From assembly GCA_015680685.1 (NCBI GenBank), contig MNCI01016492.1, forward strand, positions 174,467 to 238,466: DNA of 64,000 bases, in the 5' to 3' direction. The translations under genes were made by a program, and so were the position numbers. Under the pieces are notes generated by a model. The model made no database searches, was not told where the DNA came from, and saw only the letters and a list, made by a program, of their open reading frames with translations. This document shows positions 1 through 10,247 of this stretch, piece after piece (position 1 is the first letter of the stretch; every line of letters starts with the position of its first letter). This DNA is from Gnetum montanum (taxonomy: Eukaryota > Streptophyta > Gnetopsida > Gnetales > Gnetaceae).

Positions 1-1567
1 CGAGTCAGCCTCAGGCAAAGATTCGCAATTCAGGCGAGAGCGCATGACAGAATTCCAGAAGGAAGGTTAAGACAGAGCAACACCAAGAGGCGCGTAGCAT
101 CAAGTCTTCAACTTCTTGTGCAGATTCCTAGTCTTACTATGTTTTCTCTGTTTACGTTGTACCACGCGATGTAGCGTAATGGCTCTTAGCGTAATTCTAT
201 TTAAACATAGTCCGGCATCAGAAGGATAGTTACTTCGGCATAGGGAGAGGCTTGAGCAGCGTCATATGCGACTTCTCATATATTTTGCTAAGTCTTTTGT
301 TCAAGGCCAGGTTTATGCTCTATTATGCACAGAAGCGTAATGAGCTCCAAAACAGTCAAAGGCAAAGTCTAAGGAAGTGTGACAGATCAACCCTTTTTTC
401 TTGGCGTGCGGATTGCTCATCATACGCTCATCACGCAACGCAGCGTATCACAACGTATCGCATCGCCAAGCTAGACACCGTTTACGCTTCATTACGCGCG
501 GCTGCGTAAGCGAGCGTAAAACAGCTTGAATCCAGTGTTTCCATGTTATGTTACGCTCGTGCACGCAACGCAGCGTGAATAAGCATAATATAATTGAAAC
601 ATGCCCGACCCGCATCTGTTCTTTACACGCACAATACGCAAATAAGCGTATTTTGCGTAGTCATGAAGTTTGACACAAAAATGGTCAGGTCAACAGTACC
701 CGAAATGTTCGGGGCACACGTCATTAGGGTTGCGCCTTTTCTACAAGACGTCGCAGCCTATAAATACACCAGTTGGCAAAGATACAAGAGGAGGCAAATC
801 AAAGAGGCAAGGGCATTTTTCTGAGCACTGGAGCACTTATCATTTTGAGCAGAGATACAGAGAGCAGCACTTTGGCAATTGTTGATAGCATCACCTTACA
901 GCAGAGACAGAGCACTATTCACGTGAGCATCAGCAACAAGAGTAATCGTTCTTTAGGGAAGACACAACTTTCTCCATCGGCGATCATTGGCGGCCCTTGA
1001 CAGAAACTTCCTCAGGCGAAAGAAGCAGATCCAAGATCACAAGATTATCTTGCACGGTTCGCAGACTCTACCGGTCAGAAACAGTTGATTAGTAGACGTC
1101 AGAGCTTGACCTTCTTTGCATCCCAGCTTTGGCCCACGAGGTAGATCGGACTTCTGTTTGGACAGTTTTCTTGTTGTTTTATGCCTGCTTTACGTTAAGT
1201 AATCGGGGTCTCCCCGTTGTAACGCGATATACAAAATATACATCTTTTAAGTCAAAGCGCAGAGCTTGAAACCACGCGTTTCTCTTGCGTTGGCCTCCTC
1301 TTACCGTATTTAGTGTTATCACCATTGTGCAATTCATCTACATTGCTTTTCCCTCATTTTACGATTCCTCGAATCCAATCGATCCACGGAACGTCTCATA
1401 ATCTCCATCGTTTTACTGATTAGTAAGTCCCTGTCTGATCGACAAGACCGTTCAGGGCGCCGCGGGTTTGTTTTTCTAGCATAGCCCTCGCACGGATCCG
1501 TGGTTAAAACTGTGTACACGGGATTTGTTCGGTATTTTCCAGCTACCGATGTTTTCCGTCGTCACAC
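1..1567. repeat. LTR-like sequence truncating element H (unassigned)
   Basis: No credible protein is encoded; the short open frames overlap one another and match nothing I recognise. About 400-665 is dense in GCGTA/TACGC motifs, followed by a TATA box near 759, which is how the U3 of an LTR promoter looks. Similarity of the neighbouring minus-strand aORF of element H stops abruptly near 1567, just where this sequence ends in a CA-type terminus (GTCACACA). I infer the right end of an LTR or LTR element whose left end lies outside the window. Superfamily and strand are unknown. Confidence 0.4.
759..766 (+). promoter_or_regulatory. TATA box downstream of a GCGTA-motif cluster
   Basis: TATAAATA follows a cluster of TACGC/GCGTA motifs at about 400-665. 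The order, repeated motif then TATA, is the same as in the LTR U3 regions elsewhere in the window. No downstream gene is evident, so I take it as an LTR promoter. Confidence 0.4.
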
Positions 1568-2397
1568 ACAACATTCTAATTAGGTAAGGTAATGGAAGTG
1601 TTAGCTTCCCTACCTTTCTTTTCTCAAACTGCCTTTGAATTTCCATAAAGTACAACTGGGTAGGATTAGCATTGTATTTGCCCATAAAGATTGCACTTCC
1701 TCTAGCCACATAAGTTGACATTCTGTTGAGCCCTTTATTTGGGAAGAGGTGGTATGTGTCAATTTTGAAGTAAATTCTCTCTTCTAGAGTCAACTCATTG
1801 TATATTTTGTTTTCTTTCTTGTATGCTTGCTTTAGTCACAGTTTCCTACTTTTTGCCTTAGACCTTGTAGACAAATGCACTACATTGGCCCCACATTAGG
1901 TATGTTTAGAGCCTTTGCAATGGCCTTTATTGAAAAGGAGACAAAGACTCTACCAATTTTGATAATGGTGCCTTCTTCCTTATTATGCCGAAATTGGTAC
2001 ATCTCACTAAGGTACCATTTCCCACTTTCAGAGAGCATATGCAATAGAGGTGATGCTTGAAGCTGATTTCTAACCACCTCAAGGACAAATGCCATTTGAA
2101 TGGCCTGAAGTTCATTTCCATGATGACCATGATCAACATGGATCACTCCTTAATGGCTTGGAGGCATTCTTCGAACAACGTGAGGTATTGTCCTTGCACT
2201 TGAACCTCTTGTTCTATAGCCTCTCCTTAGACCAACTGCCTTGTAGTAGGAGCCTCTTGATGAATGCTAAATGACTAGGCCTCCTATTCTTCATGCTCAA
2301 CTAATGGGCCCTATCCTCCTAATCGACCTCTGTCACCTCTCAAGCATTTGCTTGCACCTTGTGAAGGTCCTTCTTGATTGTCTCTTTTTGGGGCCAT
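1568..2397 (-). pseudogene. Element H aORF (plant-transposon-protein domain), 3'-truncated
   Basis: Starts at an ATG (2397-2395) directly after a GTAG acceptor-like end; the first residues are MAPKRDNQEGPSQG. Similarity to the A copy is clear in two blocks: one around EVVRNQLQASPLLHMLSESG (about 2080-2020) and one around ERIYFKIDTYH to GKLTLPLPYLIRMLC (about 1785-1570). The second block resembles the (G)KLPFPSLI-x-LC-type signature of the 'putative plant transposon protein' domain of Athila-like elements; I recognise that by pattern only. The frame is broken several times, and the coiled-coil C-terminal two thirds seen in A are cut off at the junction with 1-1567. Confidence 0.65.
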
Positions 2398-3050
2398 CTA
2401 CGATTAATCAAGGATTTAGTGTTACTAAGGTGTTTTTCATTTATCCTCAATAGGTTTATACCTTACCCATGACCTTAATTCCATTAATTTCTTAGCTCAT
2501 GTGATTGTAGAGTTAGAAAAATTTCAAGAGAAATGCCCAAAAAGTGTAACTTCTTTTATAACCCTTTGAAATTAGCTTCTTTTCCATTACGTATGACTTA
2601 TAATGATGGTTATGATCCCTTGGGTGAGATAATTAGAGGTTCAAGTGTACATACGATTGATTGTTCATTAAAATACTTAAGGTTTTTGATATTCTTACCC
2701 TTATAATACCTTTTGGGTGATAGAAAATTTTGAAAAATTGGTGCAAGTTTCCACACAAGCAACCCCTCCCCATACTAAATTGATCACTCCAAGATCAAAT
2801 AGGTTCAAAAACCATGAAAGCCAGAGTGGTATGGAGCAAGATATGGCATGTGAAAGTTGGTTGTGTAGAGCTCTTAGTTGATAGAGAAAAATGCAAAAAC
2901 TACCCTAGCTTCAATTGATGATAATGAATTCTTTTGAACACCACAAGGATTCTATTTATAGCTTTTATGAACCCAATATTTGGTATCCAACATTGAATCC
3001 CACTTGATATCGAGTAGTCAATATTAGGATTCTTGAAATTTTATATTATG
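2398..3050 (-). promoter_or_regulatory. Element H internal promoter and leader before aORF
   Basis: On the minus strand, repeats of the TTGG-TAT-CAA-ATATT type (about 3040-2970) resemble the 28-bp U3 repeats of H's own LTR (15923-16006). They are followed by TATAAATA (2960-2953) and about 555 bp of leader ending in a CGTAG splice-acceptor-like end immediately before the aORF ATG. The same order occurs in A, B and C, each with its own LTR-specific motif. Promoter activity and splicing are inferred. Confidence 0.55.
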
Positions 3051-4627
3051 AGGACATTCAACATGGAAAATGAAGCTTTGTGATTTGTTGAAAGGTTTCA
3101 TGTAAAATCCAAAGTTTTTGGGTAAGTAAGAAGTCACATTTAGGCACTGGTAGTGTTAGAAGATAGAATCATAGGCATTAAAAGATATAGAAGATGTAAG
3201 AAAAGGGGTATTAGATTCATGTATAGAATAGATTAGTTATATGATAAGGGAAGGTTTTGAGTTTATCATTTATGCATTTGCAAGGTTCAAGATAATGTAG
3301 TTATATCAAACAAGTACAAGTTACAACAATTATACAAGTGGGTCCTCTCCAAAGCAAGCTCATGTCCTTAATGCCCTTGTATAACCACACCTAAAAATGT
3401 TTGTAGGCACTAAAGCAATTGAATGTAATGCATAATTGTTGAACAAAACACACATGTTAAAATCACAAATTTTAGAAAATAACTCTATGTTACACAAATT
3501 CACAAGTTATGATCATATGGATAGTGAGATCAGATAGATTTTAGAAAGGACTACAAAAATTGGGGCATGAGGTGCCTTACCATAGGCATAATNCTTAGAA
3601 ATTTATTCAGTGCCCTTTTTATTTTGCTCTTATCTTTGTCAACCTTACCAGAGCATGGTAATGCAGCACTTATTTTATTCTTACTTCCATTTTTCGTTAG
3701 ATCTACAAGGAAAACCTTACAAAAGTGGTCAAAGAGATTCACAAATCCCCCTTGATGTCACACCCTTCACATTCCCACTTGGTTCATCACTTCTCTGTCC
3801 AGGCACAATGATTACTAATTTATTTTTAGTTTAATGATGAAAAAGAATATCATTATGACCATGGTAAGAACCTCTTATTAATGAAATGGATGGATGAATG
3901 ACATGGCCTCATTGTCCAAATAATCAGTCCCTCATGATGTAAAAACATAGAAAAAACCTACCCTTAATGGCCTACATGATGTTGTTTTATTCACAAGCTA
4001 GATTCTTGACAAAGGAAATGAAAAAAAAATGTGGAAAAAGTTGAAAAGGATAGGAAAATTTTGTATCAAGAAATGGAAAAATGATCAAAAATTATAAACA
4101 AAAAGATGAAAAAAACCTATTAATTCTAAATGTTAGGATGGGGCATTTTCCCCATGGCTAAGCATTTGACCATGACAAGAATTAATAAGTGGATAGGCAA
4201 GCTCCATGCATTTGTGAAATAGTGTTATACTTTTTTTTTTCAAGACACTAGGTGTCATTTGATTTAGTGGCAGCTACGTAGGTGGGTTGTTGCTCAAACA
4301 CTTTTTTTTAAAACATATGGTGGATTAGAGTATGAGTTGTGTGAACTTTGTGGATGTCTGGCAGACAATTGCACCATTGATCATGATTAGTTATGCATGG
4401 ATTCATTTGTCTCTCCATGATGCTAGGTTCATTGTTTCTAGTAGGTCTTGGAGCAATAACAAATGTTGGCCTTTGCATAGGATCGAAAGACATTTTTTAC
4501 AAAAGAAAAGATGTTGCACTTCATTGGTATTGTAGTGGGGACCTACTAGCATTATCATGTTTTTGCACATTCATAGCACAAGTGGCACTCTTTCATTGTT
4601 GTTGTGGTGTTGAACTTTCCTATGTTG
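3051..4627 (-). other. Element H gag-to-aORF spacer, noncoding
   Basis: No reading frame of note. Read on the minus strand it aligns with the A spacer, for example the 'gattatttggacaatgag' block at about 3925-3905 (A: about 8525-8540). The 'gagcttgct..ggaccc' block near 3365-3340 is like B at about 32645-32670. Its conservation among pol-containing and pol-less elements suggests it belongs to the aORF transcription unit or to packaging. A single N lies at 3592. Confidence 0.55.
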
Positions 4628-5251
4628 CTATCTATGAGATGTGATGGAGTGGAGTATGAGAATATTGAGGATATGATTCAAGGTAAGAGGTGTAAGGTGA
4701 TGGTCCTTTAAAAGATGTTTTAGGTCAATGATATTCAAGAGAGTGATAGTAGTGATTTGAAGTAGAGGAAGTAGAACTAGTTGGGGAAGCAAGGTGTTGA
4801 ACATAATATCCATATGGGTCCAGCTGGCAATAAGGGTAGGGCCAGTTTGATGATGGCCTCCATCATGACAGTGGGTTTTGACATAGTAGTTGATGATAGA
4901 ATTGAGGCTAGTAAGAAGTCTCACTAGGATAGTATAATTCATTGTATGACTATCTATAATTACCTAATGAGAAAGGTAATTTCCTGGGCATGTGCTTCTG
5001 TATAAGCTTGTAATTTAATGAAAAATACCAATACTCATGTGAATGTAACATGACTGGGCAATAGCCCATTGAATGGTCATATATGCAGATGTCACATCCA
5101 TCATCTGCTTTTATGGTTGAGTCTATAGCCCCTTCTTCTTCAACCATTTTTCTTATTTGTCGATAAGTGTTCCTAGCTATTTCTTGGTTCTTTTTCATCT
5201 TTTTATTGTGATTACTTGATTCCTTTTGCATTACTCTCTCCTTTATGATTT
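4628..5251 (-). pseudogene. Element H gag, C-terminal part
   Basis: The minus-strand frame contains a segment with C-D-I-C-x3-H-x4-C-P-x3-H, matching the segment of A gag near 7430-7500. It is followed by a low-complexity His/Pro/Asn/Thr-rich tail (about 4940-4630). It continues the gag whose N-terminal part is at 14082-14993; element A inserted inside it. No CCHC zinc knuckle is present. Confidence 0.6.
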
Positions 5252-5256
5252 CTATG
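5252..5256. repeat. Target-site duplication of element A, left copy (CTATG)
   Basis: CTATG here and at 14077-14081 flank element A exactly at its TGATAA and TCATCA ends. A 5-bp duplication is usual for gypsy-type integrases. Confidence 0.85.
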
Positions 5257-5295
5257 TGATAAGTCATGAATTGTTGGCTACAATATTGCACCCAT

Positions 5296-5388
5296 GATAT
5301 CGCATACACGATATCACGTACGCGATATCGCAGCCTAGACACAATATCGCGTACGCAATATTGCAACCTATCTCCTCATCTATAAATA
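5296..5388 (+). promoter_or_regulatory. Element A U3 palindromic repeats and TATA box
   Basis: 14-bp units of the form GATATCGCGTACRC are stacked at 5296-5309, 5310-5323 and onward, with a further degenerate pair near 5341-5360. Two adjacent units approximate the 20-bp perfect palindrome GATATCGCGTACGCGATATC. TATAAATA follows at 5381-5388. This is the likely LTR promoter; the palindromes would suit a dimeric DNA-binding factor, which is inference. Confidence 0.65.
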
Positions 5389-5898
5389 AGAGGTAGGTAG
5401 ATTTTGTATGCCCTTTTTGAGGTTTTTTGGAAGTTCTGAAGTTTTAAGTCTTTAGTTTTTAGTAGTTTTTCCTCTCAACCCTTTTCTTCTAGTGCATGCC
5501 CGCTGTGTGGTGATTGTAATTGTATGGCATCCTTATTCGAGTGTGACGTACTTGGACATGCACATGACCGACACTAAAGATCGAGATTACTTCATCATTG
5601 CAGCATCCACTTAGCTTAATTATTCATTTAATTGTTATTGTTATTTATTGCTTCCTAGTTAATATCTCTCTACCCTTATCTCCTAGTAACACAGAATGCA
5701 TACGACTTAATCACGAGTTATCTCCTAGTAACACGGAATGCGTACGACTTAATCACGAGCATTTAAGTGTGACTACTTTGTAACCTAGTAGTGTACCTAG
5801 GCCATGCACTTGGTAATCTTAGTGGTAGTCATGCACGAGGTCCAAGATGTGTAAGGAGGAATAAGGAATGGATGCTCATCGCACTTAGGCTAGTTTAG

Positions 5899-5900
<2 letters not shown>

Positions 5901-5952
<52 letters not shown>
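5901..5952 (+). repeat. (TC)n microsatellite in 5' LTR of A
   Basis: About 26 uninterrupted TC units. The matching site in the 3' LTR (about 13806-13829) has only a short, interrupted TC/AC tract, so the expansion happened after insertion of A or was lost from the other LTR. Confidence 0.95.
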
Positions 5953-5955
<3 letters not shown>

Positions 5956-6201
5956 ACTTAGTTAGGATTATTTCCCATCATACCCAGGAGTAGCCTTAGT
6001 ATAGGAACATACCATACATCTCACTTTGGACTAAACCATACATGAAAAAGCTAATACTAGTCCAGGTGTGAAGACAACGAACTGCGATCTACGAGTAACT
6101 GTCTAGATACCACAACTATCCCATCTACGGAGTTCGACCAGATCATGCATAAAACGCTCGTATTTGTATGGTTGAGTGTAGGGGTACCTTGCCACTCATC
6201 A

Positions 6202-6219
6202 TTGGCACCGTTGTCAGGG
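6202..6219 (+). other. Primer binding site of element A (tRNA-Asp type)
   Basis: TTGGCACCGTTGTCAGGG immediately follows the LTR. It is a decayed form of TGGCGCCGTTGCCGGGGA, the complement of the plant tRNA-Asp 3' end used by Athila-lineage elements (family knowledge). Confidence 0.75.
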
Positions 6220-6342
6220 ATGGTGCTAGTTATCAAGATTAGTTATATCATAAAAGGTTGTTATATAGGAATTAATGATATATCTTTTAGGAAGAAATAA
6301 TTACAAAAATTCACATACAAATTCACACACAATTTCACAATC

Positions 6343-8187
6343 ATGCCTCTCCTACAAGACTATGATAATGCCACATCTAATGAGGCAATTCATTGGAGAA
6401 CCAAAAAATTATATGAGAATGAATATTGGAGTGTACAATCTGAGGTGGGGGTTTCTTATAAACATAAACAAAAGCAACATCATCCCAACACATAAAAGCA
6501 TAACTTACTCGATGACGATGAACCCCTACTGGCCACTACAAGCCTAACACAAATACAAGAGGCTGTTTGAATCTCTCGTAGGCATCGTAAAGAGAGCCAC
6601 CTACCTAGGCTTGATTTAAACAACTTTCCCAATTTCTTAGGAGGCTATGACTTAGATCTGCAACAACATTTACAAGCCTTCTACGATGCCTATGCATGGA
6701 ACAACATTGAGAATGGTTGGAAAAAACTCAAGCTCTTTCCTATGACACTCGTTGGCCAAGCAAAAGTATGGTATAGATCGTTAAAACCAAATTCAATACA
6801 ACATTGGCCAACAATGGTAGGACTCTTTAACAAAATATATCAAACCTACGCAAGAGTGTCGGCCTTGTGGAAACAAATCTAAGAGTGGAAACAAGCACAA
6901 CATGAACCCTTGGACATGGCCTTAGAAAGATATTATGCACTGTTAAACAACTGTCCAGGCCATGAGTTCTCTGAGGAAAGGCTAATGTACCATATCATTG
7001 ATGGGCTTTGAGATGAAACTAGAGAAACCCTAGGGATGTATGCCCAAGGTCAACTATACAAACTACGAACCCATCAGTTCCAAGAGCTTATTAAGTAGGT
7101 AGAAAAAGAAGAAGGAGAAATGGCTAGATGGGAGAGTGTTAAAAAACATCAATGGGGCCAAAATATCAACTTAACATAGGTCCATAATCACAAAAAGGAG
7201 AAATCAACCTATCTCAAGGAGGAAGAACCATCTTTTCCAGTACAATAATCATTAGATGAAATCGAGGCAAAGATCAATAAGATGTTGGAATGGATGCATG
7301 AAAATTATGGAGAATATATCAATATTATTGGAGATAGAATTTTGACAACCCGAGAAGTAGGACAAAGTATCATTAGAAAATCAGAAAGAAGGGATGAGGA
7401 AGATAAGACCTCAACTGCCAATCATACGTATGAATGCAACATTTTCCTGTACAATCACCCCAAATTCCAATGCCCAATCTTATTACATTTATATGAGCAT
7501 TGGGAAAGCATGTTACACCCAGAGTTCGTACAAAGATACTGTGTTCGATCACAGTGGCAAAAATCCCAGTCGTGGGGGAAGCCATCCCTAAACTGGAGAC
7601 ACCCTTCATATCATCCGAATCCAAATTCTTATCTAGTCCAAAATCCTATTTCCCCAACTGGGTCAACATACTCTACCTCACCACATTATCATTCTTCTCA
7701 ATACTATCATCCCATGTCCTCAACACAACCACCGCCTTGTGTACCTTACACTTCTAATTTTCAACATTCTCATCCTTTCCCTCCTTCTATGTCACCACCA
7801 ACTATTCCTGGAGTGTCTACAACATAGCCATAACCCACGAATGTTACTTGTGCTACTATTGCCAACAACAGTGAGAGACCTCCCCAACATCAAAGGCATC
7901 CCTTCTTTAGACATGACCATAGGAAGGGACAACATAGTTCCAAGGCCACTACATTCTCCAACTCAGCACAAGTCCAACACTATGGTGCATCCTTCTCTTC
8001 AAACCAAACGCCTCATGTCACTTCATCAGGGCCACCAATTAACACTCCGACAACTATATGGCCCAATGAATACAACCATGGAGGGTGACATCCTGATCCT
8101 TGCATAACATCTTACGGTCTCAAGTATCATAGTGGGTCAACTCTTGACCTGGGAACCATATCTTATATATTGCCCCACTATGCTTAA
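6343..8187 (+). pseudogene. Element A gag (capsid-type protein) with in-frame stops
   Basis: One frame runs from ATG 6343 to TAA 8185 (614 codons), broken by about 10 in-frame stops but no frameshift. The capsid-like core (about 6610-7100) shows the Retrotrans_gag pattern: LPRLDLNNFPNFLGGY, then LVGQAKVWYRSLKPNSIQHW, then a helix-rich stretch to HQFQELIK. Near 7430-7500 there is C-x6-H-x4-C-x4-H instead of a CCHC knuckle. The tail (about 7560-8100) is rich in Pro, Ser, His and Tyr. The protein would have packaged element RNA into cytoplasmic particles. Several stops are C-to-T changes of Gln or Arg codons. Confidence 0.85.
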
Positions 8188-9706
8188 TATAATTAGGTGT
8201 GTGAACCCCAATGGGGTAAGTATGACCAAGTTTCAATATTTCCAACATGTAAGGATCCTCATCTTTCATTTATTAATCCTTACCATAATCAACTATTTAG
8301 TTATGAGGGATATTCCCCATTCTAATAACAAGCATGGTTAATAAATATTTTATATTTTTCATTTTTCATTTTCTTTAATTTTACAATTTTTTTCTAGTTT
8401 TTTATTTTTCAATTTCTTGTTTTATCATTTTATCTTTTTATAAGTAATCTCATCTACGAATAAACACTCATGTGGCTCGTTGGTTGAGGTGTGTTCTATG
8501 TTAACAAGTCTCAAGTAATCAATTATTTGGACAATGAGCCCATTACGTCCACCCATCCACTCTACAAATAAGAGGTTCTATTCGAGGGTGCAATGATATT
8601 CTTAACATTCTAAAAAGTTAAAATTAATTTTTTGTTAATTCTACCTAGAAGGAAGAAGGATGGACCAAGAGGGAATGATTAGGGTGTGACATCAAGGGGA
8701 TTTGCAAATTTTCTTTGGTGACGTCGGTGAGCATTATCACGCAACGTGGTTGTACTAAAATCCTTGTAGATGTAACGCAAAATGGGAGTAAGAGTAACCA
8801 AAAGGCACTTAAAAATCCAATGTTGTTCTAGGGGGTCCCACTAGAAATACATGCACCCATGCCTGAAGGTTGGCGGCTTCTCTGGATTCAGCAATAGGAA
8901 AAAAAACAAACAAAAAACAACAAGAAAGTTCCACAAAACAAAAACCACTCCCCCCTTGAACAAAATGCCAAGTAATCATACGCCTTGTTGTTATGGTACT
9001 CTCATAGTCTCTCATCATTGAATGAAACAATGCGGTATCACTAATCAAAGGAATGGACTTGGTCCTGATCTTGGAACGATGGGTTAATGACACATTAATC
9101 ATGCTTTACAAGCAGGATTCATTGTGCCCTGGGTCAATTACCTCATGTCCCAATCTCTACAATCCTTTCTATACCCTGTCTCATCTCATTGTTCATGTAA
9201 TTGTAGCTCATGTCTCATGTAGCGTAGGATTTCTACATCATTCTAGTGATACTTACATGTGTGTATTTTGTGGAACTACTATCGATTACATTTAACCCTT
9301 ATAGTGCCCATGGACACTTTTAAGTGTGGTTACGCAAGGGCATTAAAGGTTGGAACCTACTTTGGGGAGGACCCACTTGCGTAATTTTTGTAATTTTCAC
9401 TCATAACACATCTTCCACACACCATCTATTACCCTCAACATATGTTCAACAATGTTCTTTCCCTTATTACTATCCCTCTGATTTAAATGTTCCTACAAAC
9501 CATCACATAGCCTTTTTCTTCCCCTTATCATTTGAGGTCCTTATGGATCAATACCAGACCATCATAATTATTCATGCCTTCAGACCTAGTTGAATTACCC
9601 TGGAACCCTTTAACACTTGTCCACATATCCTTAGTTTACATCATTACTTCAAAAAAATCTTTAAAAATTCAGTATATTTCATAGTGCCTTAACATCGATA
9701 GGTTAC
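8188..9706 (+). other. Element A gag-to-aORF spacer, noncoding (pol absent)
   Basis: The position where pol would follow gag holds only noncoding DNA, with a T-rich stretch at about 8345-8450. Blocks match the spacer of H and, more weakly, those of B and C: 'gattagggtgtgac' near 8680 (B near 31890), and the block at about 9330-9390 with 'ggaggacccacttgcgtaat' (B near 32655-32680). Short frames of up to about 97 codons here show no family features and I do not annotate them. Confidence 0.6.
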
Positions 9707-10247
9707 GATATCGCGTCCACGATATCATGTATGCAATATCGTATCCCAAAAAACTATATATATGAGACCCCCTATGCTACTTACCATCATTTTCAACTAT
9801 TCATGCGGGGGAAGTCTTTCAAATTTCTCTCTACGACTTGCGATTGCACATCCCTTGCTTTCATATCCATAACTCGCTTGATGGTCCTCCAATTTTCATT
9901 CCGTTTGAACCTACTTAAACCCGGAGTGTTCAACTCAGTCGTGGGGAAGAGGCATATGCCGAATAGTGCATAATTTTTTTGAAATTTTTCATCACGCAAA
10001 GGACATTCTCAAAGGTAATTAGCTATAAAATTAAGGATAAGTGTGCCAAAAACAATTTCATCCCCTTAGTTATACTGAGAAACTAGATTTGGGAAACCAC
10101 CTGAGAAAAGAGGACTTACTATTATAATCTTTCAGGGACATTTTAATTAATGTCACATGGAGATAAACAATTCCATTAAGGTAAGCAGTAAGGTATAACC
10201 TAACTTTGGAAACAACCTTACTAATGATTGACCCTATGTGATTGCAG
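9707..10247 (+). promoter_or_regulatory. Element A internal promoter, leader and splice acceptor before aORF
   Basis: Three 14-bp units (9707-9720, 9721-9734, 9735-9748) repeat the GATATCGCGTACRC unit of A's own LTR U3 in the same phase. TATATATA follows at 9755-9762, then a leader of about 490 bp. The leader ends ATGTGATTGCAG directly before the aORF ATG, a good plant 3' splice site; a candidate branch-point region (ACTAATGAT) lies just upstream. AAAG|GTAATT near 10014 is a possible donor, which is tentative. Together they suggest a separate, spliced aORF transcript. Confidence 0.6.

Larger units (their letters stand above)
1568..5251 (-). mobile_element. Element H, 3' half (Athila/Tat-like gypsy, pol-less, truncated)
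   Basis: Minus-strand gypsy-type element. The 5' half is at 14082-16027; the two halves are separated by element A, which inserted with a 5-bp duplication (CTATG). Read in its own direction this half holds the C-terminal part of gag (5251-4628), a noncoding spacer matching the spacer of A, an internal promoter, and the start of the aORF (2397 to 1568). No PR, RT, RNase H or integrase lies between gag and aORF, and A lacks them at the same place. The 3' LTR is missing: similarity ends at about 1567. Confidence 0.75.
5257..6201 (+). repeat. Element A 5' LTR
   Basis: 945 bp, opening TGATAAGTCATG and closing CTCATCA. The U3 has 14-bp repeats (5296-5360) and a TATA box at 5381. Compared with the 3' LTR it carries an extra block of U3 repeats (about 5330-5367), a tandem duplication of about 40 bp (about 5680-5760) and a much longer TC tract, so the two LTRs have diverged by indels as well as substitutions. 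Confidence 0.85.

Noticed and set aside
252-1000. Overlapping 71-85-codon frames at the left edge as genes
   Set aside because: They overlap each other in several phases, lack any motif and lie in LTR-like sequence.
9053-9593. Short frames in the spacer of element A as a degenerate pol
   Set aside because: No RT, RNase H or integrase motif in any frame, and the DNA aligns with the noncoding spacers of B, C and H.
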